A DNA stretch of 64,000 nucleotides, taken from assembly GCA_947628655.1 (NCBI GenBank), contig CANRAS010000005.1, positions 1-64,000 on the forward strand, written 5' to 3'. The notes beneath the pieces were generated by a model, which worked only from the letters and a program-made list of their open reading frames with translations, ran no database searches and was not told where the DNA came from. Both the position numbers and the translations under genes were made by a program. Source of the stretch: an uncultured Clostridia bacterium. Its GTDB lineage: Bacteria; Bacillota; Clostridia; Oscillospirales; Ruminococcaceae. This document shows positions 25,293-33,253 of this stretch, piece by piece; the stretch's first letter is position 1, and the number at the start of each line of letters is the position of its first letter.

Positions 25293-26180
25293 ATGGCTAG
25301 TATAGAAGATTTGTTTAAGGTCGTAAAGAACAGATTTGTTGATGACAGCCGTCCCGCGGCGAAGTCAAAGGGTGTGGAAATACCGCAGGATTTGCTGTTC
25401 AAATGCCCGCGCTGCGGGAACGTATTGTATAAAGAAGAGTTCGTCCGCGCGCTTAACGTCTGCCCGAAGTGCGATTATCACGCGCGGCTGACGTGGCAGG
25501 AGCGTTTGGAACTTACCGTGGACGACGGGAGTTTTGTCGAATTTGACGCGGAACTGCGTTCGCTGAACCCTATCGGTTTCCCGAAATACGAGGAAAAAAT
25601 AGCGAAACTTAAAGAGCAGTGCGGTACGAACGAGGCTATCGTCACGGGCGAGTGTACCATTCGCGGGTATCGCTGTGTTATCGGAATTATGGACAGCCAC
25701 TTTATGATGGCGAGTATGGGGAGCGTAGTCGGCGAAAAGATAACGCGGGCGTTTGAGTACGCGACAGAGCGCGGTCTGCCCGTCGTTATGTTCACGGCAA
25801 GCGGAGGCGCGAGAATGCAGGAGGGAATAATTTCCCTTATGCAGATGGCAAAGACGTCGGGCGCGGTAAAACGCCACAGCGACGCGGGAGGACTGTACGT
25901 CACCGTCTTGACCGACCCGACGACGGGCGGCGTCGCGGCGTCGTTCGCAAGTTTAGGCGACATAATCCTTGCCGAACCAAAGGTACTTATAGGATTTGCG
26001 GGGCGCAGAGTTATCGAGGACACGATAAGACAGCGCCTGCCCGATGATTTCCAAAGCGCGGAGTTCCAGCAGGAATGCGGGTTTGTGGATATGATAGTGT
26101 CGCGCGGTATGATGCGCAAAGCGCTGTCCAACATCTTGAAACTTCACGGTTTCCCGAAAGAAACGGCAGTCAGAAAGTAG
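25293..26180 (+). CDS. accD: Acetyl-CoA carboxylase carboxyltransferase, beta subunit
   Basis: 295 aa. The N-terminal zinc ribbon is CPRCGN ... CPKCDYH (about residues 36-58). The crotonase-type carboxyltransferase core contains [30 protein letters not shown] and [14 protein letters not shown]. With AccA it moves the carboxyl group from biotin to acetyl-CoA. RBS AAGGAG precedes the start. accA is 260 nt downstream, an unusually large gap for this operon. Confidence 0.95.
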   Translation: MASIEDLFKVVKNRFVDDSRPAAKSKGVEIPQDLLFKCPRCGNVLYKEEFVRALNVCPKCDYHARLTWQERLELTVDDGSFVEFDAELRSLNPIGFPKYEEKIAKLKEQCGTNEAIVTGECTIRGYRCVIGIMDSHFMMASMGSVVGEKITRAFEYATERGLPVVMFTASGGARMQEGIISLMQMAKTSGAVKRHSDAGGLYVTVLTDPTTGGVAASFASLGDIILAEPKVLIGFAGRRVIEDTIRQRLPDDFQSAEFQQECGFVDMIVSRGMMRKALSNILKLHGFPKETAVRK

Positions 26181-26440
26181 CGAATATCAAGGAAAGACGC
26201 GCTGTCTTTTCACGGTTTGCGGAGTTGCCGTGACAAGGCGCAAATTTACGGCGAAAGCGCGGTTGAAAAGGTAACGCAAATCAAGAGAAATACGCTTTTT
26301 TACACGGCGCGTTTCTCAAAAAGCGCGAAATTGCGGGCGAGCGGGAAAGAAACCGCTGATTTTCATGGTTTGCGGAACTGCCCGACAGCGCGGAGTTTAG
26401 AAAAAATACGGCTGAATAAAGTCCGCATCAAGGAGGAAAT
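26181..26440. other. 260-nt gap between accD and accA with an imperfect direct repeat
   Basis: A segment beginning TTTTCACGGTTTGCGGAG (26206-26248) recurs as TTTTCATGGTTTGCGGAA (26360-26400), both continuing through a GCGC-containing stretch to TTTA. The single long frame across it has no ribosome-binding site and an Arg/Lys/Ser-rich composition, so I do not call a gene. Confidence 0.5.
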
Positions 26441-27235
26441 ATGACGGCTTGGGAGCGAATGGGTCTGGTTCACGACAAGAACCGCCCGACAATAAGCGAT
26501 TATATCCCCGCTATTTTTACACGGTTTATGGAATTTCACGGGGACAGATACTACGGCGACGACGCGGCGATACTCGGCGGGATAGGCTATTTGTCGGACA
26601 CGGCGGTAACGGTCATAGCGCAGATGAAAGGGCGCAATCTCGAAGAAAACAAGCGGAGCAACTTTTCAATGCCCCACCCCGAGGGCTACCGAAAGGCATT
26701 GCGTCTGGCAAAGCAGGCGGAGAAGTTCAAGCGTCCGATAATCTGCCTTGTGGACACCCCCGGCGCGTACTGCGGAATAGAGGCTGAAAAGCGCGGTCAA
26801 GGCGAGGCGATAGCGCGAAATCTGTACGAATTTATGACGCTGAAAACCCCGATAATCTCCGTCGTACTCGGCGAAGGCGGGAGCGGAGGAGCGCTTGCGC
26901 TTGCGGTCTGCGATGAACTTGCAATGCTCGAAAACGCACTTTACAGCGTTATTTCCCCGCGCGGCGCGGCGTCAATTCTCTGGAAAGACAGTTCCAAAGA
27001 GCGCGAGGCGTGCGAGATTTTGAAGATAACCGCCGAAGATTTGACAAAATTCGGTGTATGCGACAAAATAATCAAAGAACCCGACGGCGGCGCGCAAAAC
27101 GCGCCCGAACAAGCGGCGGACAGCATTTACGAATATCTCGTTGACGCGGTAAACAGACTGAATTCGGCAGACAGGACAGAACTTGTCGAGCGGAGGTATC
27201 AGAAGTTCAGGAAGATTGGAATGTACGCGGAGTAG
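26441..27235 (+). CDS. accA: Acetyl-CoA carboxylase carboxyltransferase, alpha subunit
   Basis: 264 aa, the short clostridial form. It has RPTISDYIPAIFTRFMEFHGDR at the N-terminus, GRNLEENKRSNFSMPHPEGYRKALRL, VDTPGAYCGIEAEKRGQGEAIARN, the oxyanion segment GEGGSGGALALAV and SPRGAASILWKD. It completes the carboxyltransferase with AccD. An AAGGAGG site lies 5 nt before the ATG. It is the last gene of the contiguous run, and acpP has its own promoter. Confidence 0.95.
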   Translation: MTAWERMGLVHDKNRPTISDYIPAIFTRFMEFHGDRYYGDDAAILGGIGYLSDTAVTVIAQMKGRNLEENKRSNFSMPHPEGYRKALRLAKQAEKFKRPIICLVDTPGAYCGIEAEKRGQGEAIARNLYEFMTLKTPIISVVLGEGGSGGALALAVCDELAMLENALYSVISPRGAASILWKDSSKEREACEILKITAEDLTKFGVCDKIIKEPDGGAQNAPEQAADSIYEYLVDAVNRLNSADRTELVERRYQKFRKIGMYAE

Positions 27236-27406
27236 TTGGTAGTTATTAGAGAATAGTTGTTAGTTAATAGTTAAGGTGTGCGCGGGCGTTTGCCCGCGCA
27301 TTAACACCCTGCCCTGTTTGACGGCTTTATATAAAATCACGAAAAAACCGCGAAATTCGCCAAATAATTTTGGTAAATTTTACCCGAAAAAATTTCGGCT
27401 TGCCTA

Positions 27407-27435
27407 TTGATTATTTTTTCAGATTGATTTATAAT
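27407..27435 (+). promoter_or_regulatory. Sigma-A promoter of acpP
   Basis: TTGATT (27407-27412), 17-nt spacer and perfect TATAAT (27430-27435), about 50 nt upstream of the acpP ATG. A separate promoter fits the high ACP level cells need. Confidence 0.75.
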
Positions 27436-27483
27436 AATATTTGACAATGCCGTGTCTAGCGGTGAAATATTTGGAGGTATCGT

Positions 27484-27717
27484 ATGGATATTTTTGAAAA
27501 GGTAAAAGAACTTATATCAGACCAGCTTGATGTTGAGGACAAGGAAAGCATCAGTATGGATTCGTCGATAACCGATGATCTCGGCGCGGATTCCCTTGAT
27601 GTTGTGGATTTGGTAATGGCGATTGAGGACGAATTCGGCGTTGAAGTCCCCGAAGATCAAGTAGAGAACATCAAGACCGTAGGCGATATTGTAAAATACA
27701 TCGAAGATAAGCAGTAA
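27484..27717 (+). CDS. acpP: Acyl carrier protein
   Basis: 77 aa, strongly acidic. The phosphopantetheine attachment site is DSLD with Ser37, in DDLGADSLDVVDLVMAIEDEFGVEV. The start is fixed by TTGGAGG 6 nt upstream. It carries the growing chain for the Fab enzymes upstream. Its own promoter and terminator enclose it. Confidence 0.97.
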   Translation: MDIFEKVKELISDQLDVEDKESISMDSSITDDLGADSLDVVDLVMAIEDEFGVEVPEDQVENIKTVGDIVKYIEDKQ

Positions 27718-27781
27718 GCTGTCAGAGGTTAGATATTGGAGTAAGAAAGCAAGCGGGCAGTTCGCTTTGCGGATTGCTCTT

Positions 27782-27807
27782 GCGCGGGCGTTGCCCGCGC
27801 TTTTTTT
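27782..27807 (+). terminator. Rho-independent terminator of acpP
   Basis: Perfect 8-bp stem GCGCGGGC/GCCCGCGC, GTT loop, then seven T residues. Confidence 0.9.
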
Positions 27808-27954
27808 CGCGCGTGCGGGGTGCGGTTAATTTGACCGTGGTGCTTTGTAACCGCCAACGGCGGAGCGGTTTACGGCTTGGATACCGAAATCTTGCCCCTT
27901 ACTTCTCTCTGACGCTGTAATTTTTAAAAATTTTTACAAATTTGCGAAAAACAC

Positions 27955-27983
27955 TTGAAAAATTTCTCAAAATATTGTACAAT
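27955..27983 (+). promoter_or_regulatory. Sigma-A promoter of the pgk operon
   Basis: TTGAAA (27955-27960), 17-nt spacer and TACAAT (27978-27983), 60 nt before the pgk start. The rest of the gap 27808-27954 holds only short GC hairpins and an AT-rich run. Confidence 0.75.
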
Positions 27984-28042
27984 ATATAGTGTAATACTCG
28001 GTGCAACCGAAAAATTTCATTTACGAAAGGAATAGTGTAATT

Positions 28043-29263
28043 ATGGCTAAGCTCAATAAGAAGAATGTTGAGGATTTGAACGTCAAAGGCAAGTTCGTGC
28101 TGGTGCGCGTTGACTTTAACGTTCCGCTCAAAGACGGCAAAATCACAAACGATAACCGCATTACCGCGGCTCTGCCCACAATAAACAAGCTGACTGAAAA
28201 CGGCGCAAAGGTCGTTCTCTGCTCACACCTCGGAAAGCCGAAGAACGGTCCGGAGGCTAAGTTCTCCCTGAAACCCGCCGCTGACAGACTTGCTGAACTC
28301 GTAAAGTGCAAGGTTACTTTCGCGCCCGATGATACTGTTGTCGGCGAGAACGCGAAGAAAGCCGTTGCCGAGATGAACGACGGCGAGATAGTCGTACTCG
28401 AAAACACACGTTTCCGCGGCGCTGACGAAACCAAAAACGGCGAGGGCTTTTCCAAAGAGCTTGCCGACCTTGTTCACGGCGAAGTTTTCGTAATGGACGC
28501 TTTCGGTTCTTCGCACAGAGCGCACGCGTCTACAGTCGGCGTTACGAAGTTTGTAAAGGAAACCGCCGTAGGTTACTTGATGAATAAGGAAATAGAGTTT
28601 TTGGGCAATGCCGTTGAGAACCCGACGCGCCCGTTTGTTGCCGTACTCGGCGGCGCAAAGGTAGCCGATAAACTGAACGTTATCTCAAACCTGCTCGAAA
28701 AGTGCGACACGCTTATTATAGGCGGCGGTATGGCTTACACTTTCCTCAAAGCAAAGGGTCTGGAAGTCGGCAAATCGCTCGTTGATAATGAAAAGATTGA
28801 CTACTGCAAGGAAATGATTGCCAAGGCTGAAAAGAACGGCAAGAAACTGCTCCTGCCCATTGACACAACGATCGCTAAGGACTTCCCCGACCCTATCGAC
28901 GCGCCTATCAGCGTATCAACCGTTCCCGTTGACGGTATCCCCGCAGATATGGAGGGTCTTGACATCGGACCTAAGACAATGGAACTTTTCGCGTCTGAAG
29001 TGAAGTCCGCAAAGACTGTTGTCTGGAACGGTCCTATGGGCGTATTTGAGAACCCGACGCTCGCGGCAGGTACAATAGCGGTAGCTAAAGGAATGGCGGA
29101 GGCTGACGCGGTAACTATAATCGGCGGCGGCGATTCCGCGGCGGCTGTTACGCAGCTTGGATTTGCGGATAAGATGAGCCACATTTCGACAGGCGGCGGC
29201 GCGTCGCTCGAATACCTTGAGGGCAAGGGACTTCCCGGCATTGACGCTATTCAGGATAAGTAA
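28043..29263 (+). CDS. pgk: Phosphoglycerate kinase
   Basis: 406 aa glycolytic enzyme making ATP from 1,3-bisphosphoglycerate. The signature [22 protein letters not shown] is at residues ~19-40. [32 protein letters not shown] and the ATP loop [11 protein letters not shown] follow. The ATG follows CGAAAGGAAT. It heads a run with tpiA and, after a small gene, gpmI. gapA and eno are not in the window. Codon use is that of an abundant protein (many GCT, AAG, GTT). Confidence 0.96.
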   Translation: MAKLNKKNVEDLNVKGKFVLVRVDFNVPLKDGKITNDNRITAALPTINKLTENGAKVVLCSHLGKPKNGPEAKFSLKPAADRLAELVKCKVTFAPDDTVVGENAKKAVAEMNDGEIVVLENTRFRGADETKNGEGFSKELADLVHGEVFVMDAFGSSHRAHASTVGVTKFVKETAVGYLMNKEIEFLGNAVENPTRPFVAVLGGAKVADKLNVISNLLEKCDTLIIGGGMAYTFLKAKGLEVGKSLVDNEKIDYCKEMIAKAEKNGKKLLLPIDTTIAKDFPDPIDAPISVSTVPVDGIPADMEGLDIGPKTMELFASEVKSAKTVVWNGPMGVFENPTLAAGTIAVAKGMAEADAVTIIGGGDSAAAVTQLGFADKMSHISTGGGASLEYLEGKGLPGIDAIQDK

Positions 29264-29274
29264 TTGAAAACATC

Positions 29275-29307
29275 TGCGTTCTCCCTGACTTTATTGGGGA
29301 GAACGCA
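29275..29307 (+). terminator. Strong hairpin between pgk and tpiA
   Basis: An 11-bp perfect stem (TGCGTTCTCCC with GGGAGAACGCA) and ~11-nt loop, 11 nt after the pgk stop. No T-run follows directly, so partial termination or mRNA stabilisation is more likely than a full stop. Confidence 0.55.
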
Positions 29308-29348
29308 AAGTGTGTTATATAATTTTCTAGGGAAAGGAATGACTTTAT

Positions 29349-30122
29349 ATGAAGAAAAGTGTAAGAAAAGCGATAATCGCGGGCAACTGGAAGATGAACA
29401 AGACCCGCCCGGAGGCAAAGGCTCTGCTCGAAGAATTAAAACCGCTCGTAGCGGACGTTAAGGGCGTTGAGATAGTAGCGTGCGTACCGTTCACGAACCT
29501 TGAAACCGCTCTGGACGTTACCAAAGGCACGAACATAAAAGTAGGCGCGGAGAACTGCCACTTTGAAAAGAGCGGAGCATATACGGGCGAGATTTCCGCC
29601 GATATGCTCGCGGAAATGGGCGTTGAGTATGTGGTTTTGGGTCACTCGGAACGCCGTCAGTATTTCGCAGAAACCGATGAAACCGTAAACAAGCGCACGA
29701 AAGCGGCGCTTGCGGCGGGGCTGAAACCGATAGTTTGCGTAGGCGAACTTTTGTGGGAGCGCGAGTGCAATATTACCGAGGAGGTAATTGCGCGCCAGAT
29801 AAAACTCGATTTCTTCGGCATTTCAGATGCGGATTTGAGAAAATGCACAATAGCGTATGAACCCGTTTGGGCGATAGGAACGGGCAAGACCGCGACCGCC
29901 GACCAGGCGGAGGAAGTCTGCGCGTTTATCCGCGCAGAGCTTGCGAAACTTTACAGCGCGGACACCGCAGAGGCGGTAACTATCCAGTACGGCGGTTCGA
30001 TGAACGCGAAGAACGCCGAAGAACTCGTATCCAAAACGAACGTAGACGGCGGACTTATCGGCGGTGCAAGCCTTAAAGCCCCCGATTTCACAGCGATAAT
30101 CAAGGCGGCGGAGAACGGCTGA
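29349..30122 (+). CDS. tpiA: Triosephosphate isomerase
   Basis: 257 aa TIM barrel. Catalytic residues are in AGNWKMNKT (Asn, Lys), VLGHSERR (His) and AYEPVWAIGTGKTA (Glu and the mobile loop). IQYGGSMNAKN and DGGLIGGASL bind phosphate. GGAAAGGA precedes the ATG. It interconverts dihydroxyacetone phosphate and glyceraldehyde 3-phosphate. Confidence 0.96.
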   Translation: MKKSVRKAIIAGNWKMNKTRPEAKALLEELKPLVADVKGVEIVACVPFTNLETALDVTKGTNIKVGAENCHFEKSGAYTGEISADMLAEMGVEYVVLGHSERRQYFAETDETVNKRTKAALAAGLKPIVCVGELLWERECNITEEVIARQIKLDFFGISDADLRKCTIAYEPVWAIGTGKTATADQAEEVCAFIRAELAKLYSADTAEAVTIQYGGSMNAKNAEELVSKTNVDGGLIGGASLKAPDFTAIIKAAENG

Positions 30123-30139
30123 TTTTCGGAGGCGGGTTT

Positions 30140-30352
30140 ATGAGTACAAGAGATATTGCTTATCAAATCTTTCAACAGCTTTCGGACGAACAGCTTAGAG
30201 GGTTTATTCTTATGTTTCGTAACGGCAACGCGGAAATCCCAAACGAAGATATGCTTGAGGCGTTTCAAGAAGTCGAGGATATGAAAAAACATCCCGAAAA
30301 TTACAAGCATTACTCCGATGTTGACGAGATGATGAGGGATTTGGCAGACTAA
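30140..30352 (+). CDS. Small antitoxin-like protein (70 aa), orphan, in the glycolysis run
   Basis: 70 aa, acidic, with a two-helix N-terminus (STRDIAYQIFQQLSDEQLRGFILMF) and a C-terminus ending YSDVDEMMRDLAD. Style and length resemble the protein at 6536-6748 and small antitoxins of RelE/ParE systems. No toxin gene is adjacent. A GGAGGCGGG site precedes the ATG, 17 nt after tpiA, so it is cotranscribed with glycolytic genes. Function not established. Confidence 0.55.
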   Translation: MSTRDIAYQIFQQLSDEQLRGFILMFRNGNAEIPNEDMLEAFQEVEDMKKHPENYKHYSDVDEMMRDLAD

Positions 30353-30438
30353 TCCTGTACTTAAATCCACCTAAACTTGCTAAAAAAGAACGCCGTTTAT
30401 TACGGCGTATCTTTTGCACAGCGGAAAGGAAATTTTAT

Positions 30439-32007
30439 ATGGCAAAACCTGTTTTACTTGTAGTAATGGACGGCGTTGGTTTCTCGAAAACGGGATTGGG
30501 CGACGCCGTGACTGAGGCGAATACGCCTACTCTCGACTGGCTTTTGAAGAATTGCCCGAACACTCGTCTGAAAGCGCACGGCGGCGCCGTGGGACTTCCG
30601 ACCGACGACGATATGGGAAATTCCGAAGTCGGTCATAACGCTCTGGGGTGCGGTCAGATTTACTCACAGGGCGCGAAACTCGTAAACGAGAGCATTGAAA
30701 GCGGAAAGATGTACAATTCCGACGCTTGGAAAGAACTTGTCGAAAACGTAAAATCTAAAAATTCGACAATGCACTTTATCGGTCTGCTGTCGGATGGAAA
30801 TGTTCACTCGAATATTTCACATCTCTTTAGTATGCTGAAAAAGGCGAAAGCGGAGGGCGTTAAAAAGGCGAGAGTTCACGTTCTCCTTGACGGACGCGAC
30901 GTTCCCGCTACGTCCGCGCCTGTCTATATCGAACAGCTTGAAAAGACTTTAGCGGAACTGAATGACGCGGATTTCGACGGAAAAATCGCGTCGGGCGGCG
31001 GCAGAATGAAGATTACGATGGACAGATACCAAGCCGATTGGGCTATGGTAGAGCGGGGATGGAATACGCACGTCAAGGGCGAGGGCAGACAGTTCGGCTC
31101 GGCGCTTGAGGCTGTCGAAACGCTCCGCAATGAAACGGGCGCGATTGACCAAGACCTCCCCGCGTTCGTAATTGCCGAAAACGGCGTTCCCGTCGGGAAA
31201 ATCGCTGACGGCGACAGCGTTATACTCTACAACTTCCGCGGCGACCGCGCTATCGAACTTTCGATGGCGTTTGATATGGAAGATTTCACTCACTTCAACA
31301 GAGGAAAGAAACCCGACGTGTGCTATGCGGGAATGTTACAGTATGACGGAGATTTGAAACTCCCCGCGCGTTATCTCGTAAACCCGCCCGAAATACACGA
31401 TACGCTGTCGGAAGTGCTTGTCGCGGCGAAACTCAATCAGTACGCGGTTTCCGAAACGCAGAAGTACGGTCACGTTACCTACTTCTGGAACGGCAACAGG
31501 AGCGGAAAATTCTCCGAAGAACTCGAAACGTTCAAGGAAATCCCGTCCGACAACGTTTCGTTCGACCAGCGCCCGTGGATGAAGAGCGCGGATATTGTCG
31601 ACGACCTTATTGAGGCTATAAAGTCGAAGAAGTATGATTTCCTGCGGTGCAATTTCCCGAACGGCGATATGGTAGGGCATACAGGTTCTTTGCAGGCGAC
31701 GATAATCGGCGTAGAATCCGTTGACATCGGACTTGCAAGACTTATGAAAGTCTGCGACGAGTACGGCGTTACAATGATCATCACAGCCGACCACGGCAAC
31801 GCCGATGAAATGCTTGAAAAGAACAAGAAAGGCGAGATACAGGTGCGCACGGCGCACTCGCTGAACCCCGTGCCGTTTATCATATACGATAAGGACGTTA
31901 AATACACGATAAAGGACGGGAACTTCGGACTTTCCAATGTTGCGCCGACGGTGGTAAAGATGTTCGGACTGCAAGCGCCTGATTGCTGGCAGGAAAGTAT
32001 GATTTAG
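30439..32007 (+). CDS. gpmI: 2,3-bisphosphoglycerate-independent phosphoglycerate mutase
   Basis: 522 aa alkaline-phosphatase-fold, Mn-dependent enzyme. The catalytic Ser62 is in DDMGNSEVGHNALG, the substrate loop in HVLLDGRDVPATSA, and metal ligands in NFPNGDMVGHTG and ITADHGNADEM. It converts 3- to 2-phosphoglycerate. GGAAAGGAA precedes the start. It ends the glycolytic run, followed by repeat DNA with a GCGCGGGC/GCCCGCGC hairpin at 32040-32059. Confidence 0.96.
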   Translation: MAKPVLLVVMDGVGFSKTGLGDAVTEANTPTLDWLLKNCPNTRLKAHGGAVGLPTDDDMGNSEVGHNALGCGQIYSQGAKLVNESIESGKMYNSDAWKELVENVKSKNSTMHFIGLLSDGNVHSNISHLFSMLKKAKAEGVKKARVHVLLDGRDVPATSAPVYIEQLEKTLAELNDADFDGKIASGGGRMKITMDRYQADWAMVERGWNTHVKGEGRQFGSALEAVETLRNETGAIDQDLPAFVIAENGVPVGKIADGDSVILYNFRGDRAIELSMAFDMEDFTHFNRGKKPDVCYAGMLQYDGDLKLPARYLVNPPEIHDTLSEVLVAAKLNQYAVSETQKYGHVTYFWNGNRSGKFSEELETFKEIPSDNVSFDQRPWMKSADIVDDLIEAIKSKKYDFLRCNFPNGDMVGHTGSLQATIIGVESVDIGLARLMKVCDEYGVTMIITADHGNADEMLEKNKKGEIQVRTAHSLNPVPFIIYDKDVKYTIKDGNFGLSNVAPTVVKMFGLQAPDCWQESMI

Positions 32008-32244
32008 TTGTTAGAGAATAGAGATTAGTTTTTAGTTTGCGCGGGCGTTCGCCCGCGCATTCGCTTTTAGAGGTTAGAGGTAAGAGGTAGGAGGTAAGAA
32101 TAAGTAGTTAGAGAATAGTTATTAGTAGTTAGTTTAGGTGCGCCCTGCGGGCGCGGATTAGATTGTCTGCGGGTCAAAGCGCACCGACGCTTGTCGCAAC
32201 GTTGGAAAGTAGCACCCGTAAACCGCCCCGCCGTAGGCAAGCAA

Positions 32245-32321
32245 AAGTTTCGTCCACCTTTTCAAAGGTGGCGGGAGTCCAGAGGGCAGAGCCCTCTGGT
32301 CGCCACGAAGTGGCGAAACTT
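32245..32321. repeat. R3 cloverleaf-like unit
   Basis: AAGTTTCG (32245-32252) pairs with CGAAACTT (32314-32321). Inside are three perfect hairpins: 32254-32271 (CCACCTTT/AAAGGTGG), 32279-32299 (CCAGAGGGC/GCCCTCTGG) and 32303-32313 (CCAC/GTGG). It has the same topology as the R1 and R2 cores with unrelated sequence. It is the only copy in the window. Confidence 0.65.
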
Positions 32322-32514
32322 CGCTCAAGAGCTCCGAAAAGGGGTGAATTTTTGCTCCGCTTTAGCGGAGCAAAAAGAGGGCGGGTTGACCGCAAGCGGT
32401 CAACGCTAGCCCTGCGATAGAGGGCGTCCCCCTTGCGCCTAGTGGAGCGAGCGGAACGGTTGGTTTAAAGCAACCTCTCCGCGCGCGGAATGCCAGTGAC
32501 ATTCCGCGCGCCAA

Positions 32515-32790
32515 AAGCTACCTAGAGTGGTTTCGCAGGCGCGTTACGGTTTGCCGTCGTTTGGCGTAGCCAAACGACCCCGCCGTCAGGCGGGGTGAAT
32601 TTTGCGTCAGCAAAATTCAGACGGCAAACCGTCGCGTTTTCGAGTGCGCCTATATTCCCCGCGCCCGTATGGGCGCGGGGAATGAGGTGCATCGAGAAAA
32701 CGCCTCACCGCGATAAGGGGGCGCGGTGACCTAAGGCATCCCCCGCGCCTGCCGTCCAAATCCACATAACCGTTTTAAAGGCGCGTTCAG
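32515..32790 (+). repeat. R2 structured repeat, copy 1
   Basis: A 13-bp closing stem (32546-32558 with 32620-32632) encloses three perfect hairpins (32559-32575, 32578-32595, 32596-32619). Next comes a long hairpin: GCGTTTTCGA at 32634 pairs with TCGAGAAAACGC at 32692, around a perfect 13-bp inner stem (32654-32666/32671-32683). The inner stem sequence differs entirely from the one in the 43.5-kb and 52.8-kb copies. R1 copy 2 follows directly. Confidence 0.8.
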
Positions 32791-32962
32791 CGTGGCTCAA
32801 TTCAAGCGCCCCTTTCCCTTATCCCGCATTAGCTTACCGCCCCGCGTATTAACGCGCCTTTACCGCTCGTACCGTGCCTGCTCCCGCCCGCCCGCAATTC
32901 GCCTGACGGCGAATTAACGGCGCTGTCGCGCCGTTGTTTTGCGCTCCGCGCAAAACGCGGGC
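32791..32962 (+). repeat. R1 structured repeat, copy 2
   Basis: Cloverleaf core 32890-32962 with perfect closing stem GCCCGC/GCGGGC and the three standard hairpins, loops TGAC, TGTC and TCC. It abuts R2 copy 1 on the 5' side. Confidence 0.85.
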
Positions 32963-33133
32963 TAGGTGGCGCGGTTCGGCGCGCCCTTTATCTTACCCTC
33001 CCGCATAACTCCCCAATTCGCGGGAACACTTATTTAAAAGGCGCGTTCACCCGCTTTTTGCACTGTACAGCATTTTGCACAACAAATTATTAAAAAACGC
33101 ATACGAGTTTGTGAATATTTTTCTCAAAAACCC

Positions 33134-33162
33134 TTGACAAACGGTGAAAAATATGTTAAATT
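33134..33162 (+). promoter_or_regulatory. Sigma-A promoter of the hrcA-dnaK operon
   Basis: Perfect TTGACA (33134-33139), 17-nt spacer and TAAATT (33157-33162), directly upstream of the CIRCE operator. Confidence 0.75.
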
Positions 33163-33166
33163 ATAT

Positions 33167-33193
33167 TTAGCACTCAAAGTGATAGAGTGCTAA
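33167..33193 (+). promoter_or_regulatory. CIRCE operator (HrcA-binding site)
   Basis: Exact consensus inverted repeat TTAGCACTC (33167-33175), 9-nt spacer, GAGTGCTAA (33185-33193). It covers the transcription start region, so the HrcA repressor encoded by the first gene controls its own operon and releases it on heat shock. Confidence 0.97.
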
Positions 33194-33253
33194 ATATAAT
33201 TGGCAACAGAAAAATTCGGATAGTACGGCTAAAAGCGGTTCGGGGGTGAATTT

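Larger units (their letters stand above)
32008..33133. other. 1.1-kb hairpin-chain intergenic region
   Basis: No gene is supported. In order it holds a GC hairpin (32040-32059), AG-rich short repeats, the motif GATTGTCT (32161), cloverleaf-like R3 (32245-32321), a 12-bp hairpin TTTTTGCTCCGC/GCGGAGCAAAAA (32350-32377), a 9-bp hairpin GTTGACCGC/GCGGTCAAC (32384-32403), an 11-bp hairpin CGCGCGGAATG/CATTCCGCGCG (32481-32509), R2 (from 32515) and R1 (to 32962). Then ~170 nt of unremarkable DNA lead to the heat-shock promoter. Confidence 0.7.

Noticed and set aside
26217-26444. 75-codon frame between accD and accA
   Set aside because: It would need a TTG start without a ribosome-binding site and has no recognisable composition or motif. 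Treated as part of the repeat-bearing gap.
32163-32420. Open frames on both strands through the hairpin chain
   Set aside because: They exist on both strands at once, have no ribosome-binding sites, and follow the palindromes. Similar frames occur in other R1/R2 copies.
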